From: Caldimicrobium sp.
GTDB taxonomy: Bacteria > Desulfobacterota > Thermodesulfobacteria > Thermodesulfobacteriales > Thermodesulfobacteriaceae
NCBI GenBank assembly: GCA_025060015.1
Contig: JANXDB010000023.1
Location: 1 to 35,481, forward strand
Direction: 5' to 3'
DNA length: 35,481 bases
A program made the position numbers and the translations under genes. The notes beneath the pieces were generated by a model, which saw only the letters and a list, made by a program, of their open reading frames with translations, ran no database searches and was not told the origin of the DNA. Shown here piece after piece: positions 9,002-16,602 of this stretch (within the stretch, counting starts at the first letter, position 1; every line of letters starts with the position of its first letter).

Positions 9002-9793
9002 ATGAATCCTATCAAAGTTGGCTGGTTTACCACAGCACGCGATGAAGCAGCTTTAGCCCTTTTACAGGTGGTTTATGAGGAGATAAACAAGGGCTTTCTG
9101 AACTTGGAAATTCCCTATGTTTTTGTCAGTAAAGAAAGGGATGAATCCTCTATGGCAGAGCTTTTCATTGACAAAGCTGAAAGAGAGATGAGATTTAAAG
9201 TTTTGACCTTTTCCGCTTTACGCTTTAGACCTGAACTGAGAAAAGAAAACATAGAACAATGGAGAACTCTTTATCACAGGGAGGTCTTGGAGAGACTTAC
9301 TGATAGAGTGGACTTTGGAATGCTTGCTGGCTATATGTGGGTGGTATCATCCGAATTTTGTGAAAAAATTCCTTTACTCAACTTACACCCTGCTTTACCT
9401 GGAGGTCCCAAAGGAACTTGGCAAGAGGTCATCTGGCAACTTATAAGTGCAAGAAGTGCTGAAACAGGGGTTATGATTCATAGAGTGACACCAGAGCTTG
9501 ATGAAGGTCCACCACTCACCTTTGTCCGATTCCCCATAAAGACCTCCGAATTTAACCCCCTGTGGGAAGATACGGAAAAAATCCTCCTTAAATTCCATCT
9601 TAAGGGATTAAAGGAGAAAGAGGGTGAGAAAAATACCCTTTTTTCAAGGATACGAGAAGAGGGAGTCAAAAGAGAACTACCTCTGATTATATTAACTCTA
9701 AAGTATCTTTCAGAGGGAAAGATAAGACTGGATGATGAAGCCTTGCCATACGATCTAAGCAAGGAGGTAGAGAACTATCTAAAAGCCCTTTAA
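9002..9793 (+). CDS. Formyltransferase-fold protein (PurN-like)
   Basis: 263 aa. The central part carries the formyltransferase signature: NLHPALPGG around residues 127-135 (the Asn-x-His pair of PurN/Fmt) and VTPELDEGPP around 161-170, where the Asp matches the third catalytic residue. The N-terminal half (GWFTTARDEAALALLQ) resembles the PurN phosphate-binding region but lacks its classic SGxGSN loop. The C-terminal ~60 residues are an additional helical tail. The ATG directly follows the dgt stop (TAA-ATG), so translation is coupled. Folate-dependent formyl transfer is plausible, but the substrate is unknown. I would not call it purN without more evidence. Confidence 0.72.
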   Translation: MNPIKVGWFTTARDEAALALLQVVYEEINKGFLNLEIPYVFVSKERDESSMAELFIDKAEREMRFKVLTFSALRFRPELRKENIEQWRTLYHREVLERLTDRVDFGMLAGYMWVVSSEFCEKIPLLNLHPALPGGPKGTWQEVIWQLISARSAETGVMIHRVTPELDEGPPLTFVRFPIKTSEFNPLWEDTEKILLKFHLKGLKEKEGEKNTLFSRIREEGVKRELPLIILTLKYLSEGKIRLDDEALPYDLSKEVENYLKAL

Positions 9794-9819
9794 AAATATC
9801 AACCTAGGAGTATGATTTA

Positions 9820-9825
9820 TATAAT
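9820..9825 (+). promoter_or_regulatory. -10 element (TATAAT) of cpoB
   Basis: A consensus TATAAT in the 56-base gap before cpoB, followed by GGAGGA (9835-9840) 9 bases before the ATG at 9850. The -35 region is weak, so cpoB may use both this promoter and read-through from recJ-dgt. Confidence 0.45.
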
Positions 9826-9849
9826 CAAAGATAGGGAGGAAGCCAATTG

Positions 9850-10812
9850 ATGAAATACCTATATCTTACCGTACTCTCCATGGTTTTACTCTCAGGTTGT
9901 CTTGCTCTGCAGGATGAGGAGATTTCAACCCTAAGGATAAAGGTTCTCAATCTGGAAACCCTGTCGCAAAGGCAGGCAAGCCAAATTGCTAATTTAGATA
10001 AAAGATTAGATCTTATGCAGAGCAAGCTTGCTAAAGAATTAAGCGATAAATTTCTCCAGGGGCAATTAAAACTCGTCTCAGACCTCGAAGAGATCAAAAA
10101 AGAACTAACTCAGCTACAGTCCAGAATAGATGAAAGCCAGATGCAAAGAGAAGCTGAAGGTAAGGCTCAAAGAAAGGCCTGGGAAGAGCTTAACTTTAAG
10201 ATTGATAGTCTTGATTTGAAGATAAAAAAGCTTGAAAGTCTTGATTTGAAGATAAAAAAGCTTGAAAGCCAGCTTAATGAGATGATAAAAACAAAGGACT
10301 TAGCATCAAATCAAAGTCAACCACAACCCTTGGAGAACAAGACAACAACTCAGCCTCTAACTAATGCCACTCTTAAGGAAGATCTTCCTAAAACTCCACC
10401 CCCTACGAACCAAACCACTCCCACAACCGAATTACCTCTGAAAGAAGAAGATCTGTATCAAAGGGCCTTTAACCTCTATGAAAAGGGAAATCTTATAGAG
10501 GCCAGAGCCCATTGGGAGGAATATGTTAAGAGATTCCCCAAAGGAAAGTGGATTGGGCAGAGTCATTTTTATCTTGGTGAAATAGCCATGAAAGAGAGGG
10601 ATTATGAAACTGCAATTTTAGAGTATCAAAAACTGGTTGAGATGAAGGAGGCTAATCCTCTTAAGCCAAAAGCCATGCTTAGACAGGCTGAGGCTTTCCT
10701 TGCCTTGAAGGATAAAAAAGCAGCAGAGATACTTTATAAAAAGATAATTCAGACTTATCAGGGCACAAAGGAGGCAAAAGAAGCAGAGAAAAAACTGAGA
10801 GAAATTAAATAA
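9850..10812 (+). CDS. cpoB: Tol-Pal-associated periplasmic lipoprotein CpoB (YbgF)
   Basis: 320 aa. The N-terminus is a lipoprotein signal with lipobox LSGC (Cys at about residue 18). Residues 25-145 are coiled coil, 150-200 a Pro/Thr/Gln-rich linker, and 205-320 TPR repeats of YbgF type (LYQRAFNLYEKGN, then KWIGQSHFYLGEI, then PKAMLRQAEAFLAL). In the family this coordinates outer-membrane constriction with septal peptidoglycan synthesis. The start is ATG 9850, one codon after a TTG, with GGAGGA at 9-base spacing. No tolB or pal neighbours are present. A 30-bp exact duplication inside the coiled coil is listed separately. It implies a diderm envelope. Confidence 0.85.
   Translation: MKYLYLTVLSMVLLSGCLALQDEEISTLRIKVLNLETLSQRQASQIANLDKRLDLMQSKLAKELSDKFLQGQLKLVSDLEEIKKELTQLQSRIDESQMQREAEGKAQRKAWEELNFKIDSLDLKIKKLESLDLKIKKLESQLNEMIKTKDLASNQSQPQPLENKTTTQPLTNATLKEDLPKTPPPTNQTTPTTELPLKEEDLYQRAFNLYEKGNLIEARAHWEEYVKRFPKGKWIGQSHFYLGEIAMKERDYETAILEYQKLVEMKEANPLKPKAMLRQAEAFLALKDKKAAEILYKKIIQTYQGTKEAKEAEKKLREIK
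10207..10266 (+). repeat. Exact 30-bp tandem duplication inside cpoB
   Basis: Two identical 30-bp units (10207-10236 and 10237-10266) encode SLDLKIKKLE twice. The unit adds ten residues to the coiled coil without disturbing the frame. Perfect identity points to a recent duplication or polymerase slippage. Confidence 0.9.
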
Positions 10813-10828
10813 GACTACCTTCAGTCTT
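10811..10828. terminator. Short hairpin between converging cpoB and UspA genes
   Basis: AAGACT (10811-10816) pairs with AGTCTT (10823-10828) around a 6-base loop, overlapping the cpoB stop and followed by TATA. The stem is short and the T-run poor, so this is a weak candidate. Confidence 0.3.
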
Positions 10829-10841
10829 TATAGGCTTTCTA

Positions 10842-11315
10842 TTACTCCTCCTCAGCTTTTATCAAACCGGCTCTGTAAGGATTTATGGTAACAACTGGTA
10901 TAGGAGAATTCTTTACCACACCTTCGGCAACACTACCAAATAGGATTTTATCAAGGCCCTTTCTCCCATGGGTTCCCATGACAATGAGATCCACTCCCTG
11001 CTCTTCACCGATTCTAATTAAAGTCTCAACCACATCACCCTTCTCTATGATTGATTGAACCTGAGGATAATCGTAAAAGTGTTCTTTTAGAAAATCATCC
11101 ATGGACTTTCTTGCTCCCTCTAATAGAGTATTCTCAAGTTCTGTAAGGGTCTTCACATCCACATAGATACCTTCATAGGTGGAAAGGTCCTCCAAAACAT
11201 AAGCCACTATGATATGAGCTCCCACTTGCTTAGCAAGATCCTTAGCCCACTTAGTTACCACTGGAGATACCTCAGAAAAATCAACAGGCACCAAAATCTT
11301 GCTGATCTTGTCCAT
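10842..11315 (-). CDS. Universal stress protein, UspA family (ATP-binding type)
   Basis: 157 aa single Usp domain. It starts KILVPVDFSE, as in the family, and ends with GTHGRKGLDKILFGSVAEG, which matches the ATP-binding pattern G-x2-G-x9-G-S, then PVVTINP. It is cytoplasmic and helps stress survival by an unknown mechanism. It has its own promoter (TTGACT/TATTTA, see 11350-11377) and AAGGAGGA before the start. It is separated from the DUF721 gene upstream and faces cpoB. One of three UspA genes in the window; the others are at 18526-18999 and 20573-20992. Confidence 0.92.
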   Translation of the reverse strand: MDKISKILVPVDFSEVSPVVTKWAKDLAKQVGAHIIVAYVLEDLSTYEGIYVDVKTLTELENTLLEGARKSMDDFLKEHFYDYPQVQSIIEKGDVVETLIRIGEEQGVDLIVMGTHGRKGLDKILFGSVAEGVVKNSPIPVVTINPYRAGLIKAEEE

Positions 11316-11349
11316 AGAAATCCTCCTTAGAAAAAAGATTTTTTATAAC

Positions 11350-11377
11350 TAAATACAACAATGAGTGACAAAGTCAA
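11350..11377 (-). promoter_or_regulatory. Sigma-70-type promoter of the UspA gene
   Basis: On the minus strand, TTGACT (plus 11372-11377) and TATTTA (plus 11350-11355) are separated by 16 bases. They lie about 35 bases upstream of the UspA start, leaving room for the AAGGAGGA ribosome-binding site. Confidence 0.55.
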
Positions 11378-11399
11378 GGTTTATTTTTATGAAAAAAAA

Positions 11400-11861
11400 T
11401 CAAAAAGAGCCCTCTCTATGGGCTTTGAGATAACTTTTGATGGCCCTTTGAAATAGAAGACGCATTTCTCCATCGCTTATGTCAAGAAGAGTCTGTTCAA
11501 GATCCCTCCATTCCCTCGCCGAAAAAGAGATCCTTTCCCTTGGGTAATTTACCCTTTTTTTCTTATCTTCTCCCCAAAAGAGAAATTTCAGATTTTTGAT
11601 GGGAAATTTCTGGGATGCAGGATAGAGACTCTTCATTTTATTTAGTATGTTAAGATAATCTAGATAAAGATTCTGCAACTCATAGTGATGGGATACTCCG
11701 ATATAAAGGGTCCCGTCTCTGAAGTTTAATGGGACCACTAAATCAGCCTTCTCAGCAAAGAGATCCTTCCACACTCTTTTGACAAAGAGGATCACTTCCA
11801 ATGACTCTCTCACCTTGGGGGGGATTGCAAGATATGAGGTCAACTTTCTAAGAGACTCCAT
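11400..11861 (-). CDS. DUF721 / DciA-like protein
   Basis: 153 aa. Residues 25-75 fit the DUF721 pattern: VKRVWKDLF, then VPLNFRDGTLYIGVSHHYELQNLYLDYLNILNKM. This corresponds to the 'W..., ...GTL.V.V.S..W..EL' core of DciA, the helicase-loading factor that delivers DnaB in bacteria lacking DnaC/DnaI. The C-terminal half (charged, KKKRVNYPRERISFSAREW) is not recognisable. It overlaps the phosphomannomutase gene by 14 bases, so they are co-transcribed. The assignment is by motif alone and the DNA-replication role is inferred. There is no other DciA-like gene in the window to compare with. Confidence 0.55.
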   Translation of the reverse strand: MESLRKLTSYLAIPPKVRESLEVILFVKRVWKDLFAEKADLVVPLNFRDGTLYIGVSHHYELQNLYLDYLNILNKMKSLYPASQKFPIKNLKFLFWGEDKKKRVNYPRERISFSAREWRDLEQTLLDISDGEMRLLFQRAIKSYLKAHREGSF

Positions 11862-13221
11862 ACTTTCTCATAGTTTCATGCAGAGAATTATAGACCCTCT
11901 CTTGAAGCTCGGAGAGAAAGGCTTCGGTTTCAGCTTCAAAGCGAAGAACGAGAACTGGTTGCGTGTTTGAGGCTCTAACCAAAGCCCAGCCCTCATCAAA
12001 CTCAATACGAGCACCATCAACGTCTATCACGGTAAGCCCTTCTGATTTAAATTTTTTAACCAGATCTTTTACCACTTCAAATTTTATCTCATCCGGGCAG
12101 GCAGTTCTGATCTCAGGCGTGGAGAACATCTTAGGTAGTTCCTCTAAGTAAGAGGAAAGTGGCTTAGAGGTTTTGGAAAGGATCTCAGCTAATCTCAAAC
12201 TGGCATACACACCATCGTCAAAGCCAAACCAACGATCGGCAAAAAAGATGTGTCCACTCATCTCTCCAGCAAGCAGAGCCTTTTCTTCCTTCATCTTGCT
12301 CTTTATTAAAGAGTGCCCGGTCTTCCACATAATGGGTTTACCACCAAGCTCTTCCACCCTTCTATAAAAAACTCTGGAACACTTAACCTCCGCGATAACC
12401 TTAGCCCCTGTATACTTCTTTAACAACTCCTCAGCAAAGATTATCAACAGTTGATCCCCCCATATGATATTTCCCTTCTCGTCTATAACGCCTATCCTAT
12501 CTCCGTCTCCGTCATATCCAAACCCACCTTCATAGCCTTTGCTTATCACAGCCTCCTTTAAGAATTTAAGATTCTCTGGAACCACTGGATCGGGATGATG
12601 GTTAGGAAAGGTTCCATCAACCTCACAAAAAAGCCTCTCTACCTCGCAACCAAGTTTTTCAAAGATCTTCGGGGCTGTAAGGGCACACACTCCATTTCCT
12701 GGATCTAAGGCGACTTTTAGCGGTCTTTCTAATTTGATGTTATCGTAGAGATAGTTGATATAATCCTCAAGAATATCTCTTTGTGAAGGCTTGCCAGAGC
12801 CCTTTTCAAAATCCTCCTTTTCGATCAGATCTCTGATCCTTTGGATTTCTCCACCGAAGATGGTATCTCTACCAAGGCAGATCTTTAACCCATTAAATTC
12901 TGGGGGATTGTGAGATCCTGTAACTTGAATGCCACCATCGATATTTTCCCACCAAAATAGGGAAAAATACATAACCGGGGTAGGGGTAATCCCTATATCA
13001 ATCACATTCACCCCGGTGGAGGTAATTCCCTCTATCAAGGCATTTTGTAAGCTCGGGCCTGATAGCCTACCATCTCTGCCACAGACAACAGTCTCTCCGC
13101 CTTTTCTCTTAACCATGGTGCCATAAGCTTTACCTATAAGTCTTACTACCTCTTCAGTAAAATCCTCACCAACTCTCCCTCTGATATCATATTCTCTGAA
13201 GATATAGGGACTTACTTTCAT
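11848..13221 (-). CDS. Phosphomannomutase/phosphoglucomutase
   Basis: 457 aa, typical for the bifunctional PMM/PGM (AlgC/ManB) class. All four active-site loops are visible: the phosphoserine loop TGSHNPP (Ser103), the Mg2+ loop GYDGDGDRIG (about 236-245), the sugar-binding GEMSGH (about 325-330) and the C-terminal phosphate-binding RASNTQPVL (about 413-421). It interconverts hexose 1- and 6-phosphates, feeding nucleotide-sugar synthesis. AGAGGTGAT precedes the ATG. It lies 15 bases after the DAHP synthase gene and overlaps the DUF721 gene downstream, forming a three-gene operon. Confidence 0.93.
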   Translation of the reverse strand: MKVSPYIFREYDIRGRVGEDFTEEVVRLIGKAYGTMVKRKGGETVVCGRDGRLSGPSLQNALIEGITSTGVNVIDIGITPTPVMYFSLFWWENIDGGIQVTGSHNPPEFNGLKICLGRDTIFGGEIQRIRDLIEKEDFEKGSGKPSQRDILEDYINYLYDNIKLERPLKVALDPGNGVCALTAPKIFEKLGCEVERLFCEVDGTFPNHHPDPVVPENLKFLKEAVISKGYEGGFGYDGDGDRIGVIDEKGNIIWGDQLLIIFAEELLKKYTGAKVIAEVKCSRVFYRRVEELGGKPIMWKTGHSLIKSKMKEEKALLAGEMSGHIFFADRWFGFDDGVYASLRLAEILSKTSKPLSSYLEELPKMFSTPEIRTACPDEIKFEVVKDLVKKFKSEGLTVIDVDGARIEFDEGWALVRASNTQPVLVLRFEAETEAFLSELQERVYNSLHETMRKYGVS

Positions 13222-13236
13222 TCAATCACCTCTATT

Positions 13237-14349
13237 TCAGATTTTGGCTTCACTAACCATTTTCTTCAATTGCAAATAGGTCTCTCTGACCTTTTGCACG
13301 TAATCTACATAAAGCGGAAGCTCAGCAAGGGGAAGGCTTTGAGGTCCATCACAGAGGGCCTTTTCAGGAGCAGGATGAAACTCTACAAGGACCAAATTGG
13401 CTCCGGCGATTATACCTTGAGCCGTGACATGATAGATATCCCTAATCCCATCTGGTGCTTTAACTTTCGAACCAATAGGATGGGAGGGATCGATGGATAC
13501 AGGCAGTCTTGTCAGTCTCTTTACCACTGGAACGTGGGAGAAATCTACCAAGTTACGATGTGGGTCTCCTAAGTGGGTGCGTACTCCTCTGAGGCAAAAA
13601 ATGATTTTGGTATTACCCTCGGAAGCAATGTATTCCGCAGCATTCAAGCTTTCCTCTAAAGATAGTCCATATCCTCTCTTGTATAGCACAGGAAATTCAC
13701 TTTGTCTACCAACTTCCTTTAGAAGTTCAAAGTTTTGGGCATTGCGAGTCCCAATTTGTAGGATCACACCACAGGGATTTCCTGAGGCATCAAGAGCTTC
13801 TTTAATCTCCTCTATATGATGGGGAGCAAGAACCTCCATGGCGATGACTTTAATACCGTATTTACCAGCCAAGTCGAACAACCAGGGAAGACAGGCCTTT
13901 CCATGCCCCTGAAAATCATAGGGAGAGGTTCGAGGCTTATAGGCTCCCATTCTGGCACAGCATAGCCCTATCTCTTTGAGAGCCTTAAATATGCTTTCAG
14001 TGTTCTCATAGGTATCAACGGCACAGGGGCCGGCAAAAATATGAAAACTATCCTGATTAAACTGCAACCCCTTGTATTCAAAACCGAAGTCAGCAAGTGC
14101 CCCATGTCTTCCCAATAATCTGTATTTAGCTGTTACCTTTATGGCCTTTTCCACACCGGGTAAGTTTTCAATTTCCTCCTGGGATACCATATAATCCTCC
14201 CCAATTAAATGAACCTCAATGAGTGAACGGGTTACGCCTCTGTGCTCCATGATCTTAACCTGAAGATGAGGAAATCGTTTTAAATACTCCAGAAGGTCCT
14301 TGAACTCCTTACTATCTTGAGTTATATGGGACTCAAGAATTATTATCAT
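13237..14349 (-). CDS. aroF: 3-deoxy-7-phosphoheptulonate (DAHP) synthase, class I-beta with N-terminal regulatory domain
   Basis: 370 aa. The N-terminal ~75 residues form a ferredoxin-like/ACT-type domain (MIIILESHIT... with GVEKAI), as in Thermotoga-type DAHP synthase, where it mediates Tyr/Phe inhibition. The catalytic barrel has FAGPCAVDT (105-113), MGAYKPRTSPYDFQG, LQIGTRNAQNF, LYKRGYGLS, FCLRGVRTH and SIDPSHPIGSK. It condenses phosphoenolpyruvate and erythrose 4-phosphate, the first shikimate step. GGGGAGGA precedes the ATG. It is first in an operon with the phosphomannomutase and DUF721 genes. The symbol aroF is the common name for this class; isozyme naming is arbitrary. Confidence 0.92.
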   Translation of the reverse strand: MIIILESHITQDSKEFKDLLEYLKRFPHLQVKIMEHRGVTRSLIEVHLIGEDYMVSQEEIENLPGVEKAIKVTAKYRLLGRHGALADFGFEYKGLQFNQDSFHIFAGPCAVDTYENTESIFKALKEIGLCCARMGAYKPRTSPYDFQGHGKACLPWLFDLAGKYGIKVIAMEVLAPHHIEEIKEALDASGNPCGVILQIGTRNAQNFELLKEVGRQSEFPVLYKRGYGLSLEESLNAAEYIASEGNTKIIFCLRGVRTHLGDPHRNLVDFSHVPVVKRLTRLPVSIDPSHPIGSKVKAPDGIRDIYHVTAQGIIAGANLVLVEFHPAPEKALCDGPQSLPLAELPLYVDYVQKVRETYLQLKKMVSEAKI

Positions 14350-14365
14350 CTTTTGCGTCCTCCCC

Positions 14366-14408
14366 TTAGATTTGTTATTATTTAAATTTAATTAAATCTA
14401 AAATCTAA
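14366..14408 (-). promoter_or_regulatory. TTAGATTT/AAATCTAA inverted and direct repeats upstream of DAHP synthase
   Basis: TTAGATTT (14366-14373) is the exact inverse of AAATCTAA (14394-14401), and AAATCTAA occurs again at 14401-14408. The set lies 17-59 bases upstream of the DAHP synthase start in A+T-rich DNA, where the promoter must be. It could be an operator; no known aromatic-pathway box is recognised. Confidence 0.4.
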
Positions 14409-14708
14409 AAAATGCAAGATAAACTAAGACCCACAAATGCCCTTCTTTCAGTGGCTTTGTGTTCTGGGTTCCATTAAGCAAAGGCTTATACAGTGTATCC
14501 CATTAATTAGTCTATCTCCCACAACTTTTCCACTCTCAAGAGTTGGTAAAAAGAATCAAAGTAATTGCAGAGTTAAGAGCACAGAAAGAGAGTCTAACTG
14601 AAATGGTTCAGTTGAGATTCTTTTTAATCAATCGGTGAAAAAACATCATTAGGATGATTAGGATAAAAACCTTGAGAAGTTTGTAAAAAAGATTAATTTA
14701 AAACTAAA
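14409..14708. other. Intergenic region upstream of the sensor kinase
   Basis: About 300 bases. It contains a hairpin AACTGAA/TTCAGTT (14596-14602 with 14607-14613) followed by TTCTTTTT, which is terminator- or attenuator-like on the plus strand. It also contains TTGAGA (14672-14677) with TAATTT (14694-14699), a plausible promoter ending 9 bases before the kinase start. No gene is supported here; a 30-codon open frame (14543-14638) has no ribosome-binding site. Confidence 0.4.
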
Positions 14709-16595
14709 ATGAAATCCTTTCTCAAAAACATAACTCTCTCATCGAAGATTTTCATCCTGCTCCTGATGATTTTAACCCTCTTTTCCGGTTTAATCTCCCT
14801 TGCATTCTATTTTCACCTAAGAGATAAGGTCTTATCCAATTCCTATGAAAAGATGAATATTGTCTTTGCCAAAATGGATGCCTTAGGTAGATATGTGATG
14901 TACAACTTAAGACCAGCAATAATTGAGATCTTTGAGGAATTAGGACATCATGACCGCTTCATCAGGGAGGCCATGTCTACCACTCATGTCAGAAAGATAG
15001 TTATGGAATACTTTAAGGAGACCTTTCCTCAGGTAACCTATGAAAGGGTTTCTCCTTATCCCATTAATCCTGAGAATAAATTTCAAATCATTCACTATGA
15101 ACTTCTGGCGAAAATCATGGAAGAGGATCCCTCCTTTGCATGGAGAGGTCTGATAAAAATTGAAAACAGAGAGTATTTAGTTATCGCAAAACCCATATAC
15201 GCCCAAAAGAATTGTCTCACCTGTCATGGAAGCATTGAAAAAATTCCAAAGGCTCTCTTTAAATACTATCAATTTAAAGAGGATTTTCCGTGGATCGAAG
15301 GAAGCCTTATGGGAATAGAACTGGTAAAATATCCAGTAGAAGAGGCTTTAAGTGAAGTGAAGGCCTTAGTTGTGGGAATTTTCACTATTAGTATAATCTC
15401 AGCCCTTTTGCTTTTGTTCATCCTGGAAGGGCTTTTCTACAACATAATCATAAAACCTATAAAACAGCTGAATCATCATTTTAAAGCCCTTAGAGAGGGA
15501 AAGATATCTCTCAGAACACCTCTTCCGATAGTCTCTAAAGATGAGATAGGGGAATTATTGCAGTCCTTTAATAGTTTATCAAAGCATATTGACACAACTC
15601 AGAGGGCGATTTACGAAAACTTAAAAACCTTAGAGACAATCTTCGAAAGTATAACCCATCCCATTGCCCTTATCAACAGCTGTTGCGAAGCAGAGATTTC
15701 CAATCAAGCCTATAAAGAAAGTCCCTACAAAAAATGTCACCTAGAGTTAATTGAAAAGGTCTTTGCAGATAAGAAAAGCCTCAAAATGGAGATTGATGAG
15801 GGGGGTAAATTCTATCTTCTATCCTTTTACCCCGTGTTTAATGAAAAAGGTGAGGTTATAAAGGTTGTCCAGATCCTGGAGGATATAACAGAGAAAAAAC
15901 TAATGGAAGAGCGATTGATAATGACTGAAAAACTGGCTGCAGTGGGACAGGTATCTGCAGGTCTAGCCCATGAGATCAATAATCCTTTATCTGGTATCAT
16001 TCTTCTCCTAAACCAACTTAGAAAAAATCATCTTCCAGCTCAGGAAAAAGAAAATTACTTTGACCTCATCCATCAGGGACTCCTAAAAATACAAACTTTA
16101 ATTAAGGATCTGCTTAATTTCACCAGAAGTTCTGAGTTGAAACCACAAAGAGTTTCAGTAAATGAAATCATCATTGACCTGCTTAACCTAAGCAGCCATC
16201 TCTTGGAAAAAGAGAAAATCAGGGTTTCATTAGCCTTAGACCAATCTATGCCAAACATTTTGCTAGATAGAGAAAAGATGGAGCAAGTTTTTCTCAATTT
16301 GATTTTAAATGCAGTGCAGGCCATGGAAAACTCCACAGAAAAGCATCTAACAATTGAAACCTACCACAAAGCTGGAAAGGTCTATTTAACCTTTCAGGAC
16401 ACTGGTCCAGGTGTTCCTGAAAACATTGCCAACAGAATTTTCGACCCCTTCTTTACCACCAAACCTCCTGGCAAGGGAACAGGCCTTGGGCTCTCCGTTA
16501 GCTTAGCAATTGTTGAAAAACACGGTGGTAGACTTTACCTTGATAAATCACATAAGGGTGCTAAGTTTGTTATAGAATTACCCTCTGAGTTTTGA
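14709..16595 (+). CDS. Membrane histidine kinase with DUF3365 (heme-motif) sensor, HAMP and PAS-like domains
   Basis: 628 aa. TM1 is at about residues 12-34. The extracytoplasmic domain (about 40-215) is of DUF3365/Tll0287 type and holds CLTCH at about 169-173, a c-type heme motif. TM2 is at about 219-244, followed by HAMP (KPIKQLNHHF... SKDEIGEL) and a short PAS-like segment ending in VVQILEDITEKK. The NtrB-like DHp has phospho-acceptor His in GLAHEINNP (about 421), and the ATPase has N-box LILNAVQAM, DTGPGVP, FFTTKPPGKGTGLGL. It should phosphorylate the response regulator encoded 7 bases downstream, in response to a redox or small-molecule signal (inferred). No Shine-Dalgarno is visible. 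Confidence 0.9.
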   Translation: MKSFLKNITLSSKIFILLLMILTLFSGLISLAFYFHLRDKVLSNSYEKMNIVFAKMDALGRYVMYNLRPAIIEIFEELGHHDRFIREAMSTTHVRKIVMEYFKETFPQVTYERVSPYPINPENKFQIIHYELLAKIMEEDPSFAWRGLIKIENREYLVIAKPIYAQKNCLTCHGSIEKIPKALFKYYQFKEDFPWIEGSLMGIELVKYPVEEALSEVKALVVGIFTISIISALLLLFILEGLFYNIIIKPIKQLNHHFKALREGKISLRTPLPIVSKDEIGELLQSFNSLSKHIDTTQRAIYENLKTLETIFESITHPIALINSCCEAEISNQAYKESPYKKCHLELIEKVFADKKSLKMEIDEGGKFYLLSFYPVFNEKGEVIKVVQILEDITEKKLMEERLIMTEKLAAVGQVSAGLAHEINNPLSGIILLLNQLRKNHLPAQEKENYFDLIHQGLLKIQTLIKDLLNFTRSSELKPQRVSVNEIIIDLLNLSSHLLEKEKIRVSLALDQSMPNILLDREKMEQVFLNLILNAVQAMENSTEKHLTIETYHKAGKVYLTFQDTGPGVPENIANRIFDPFFTTKPPGKGTGLGLSVSLAIVEKHGGRLYLDKSHKGAKFVIELPSEF

Positions 16596-16602
16596 ATCTT
16601 CA

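Noticed and set aside
14543-14638. Short open frame reading LVKRIKVIAELRAQKESL...
   Set aside because: Only 30 codons from a TTG, without a ribosome-binding site; the hairpin at 14596-14613 lies inside it. It could be a gene fragment, but no family is recognised.
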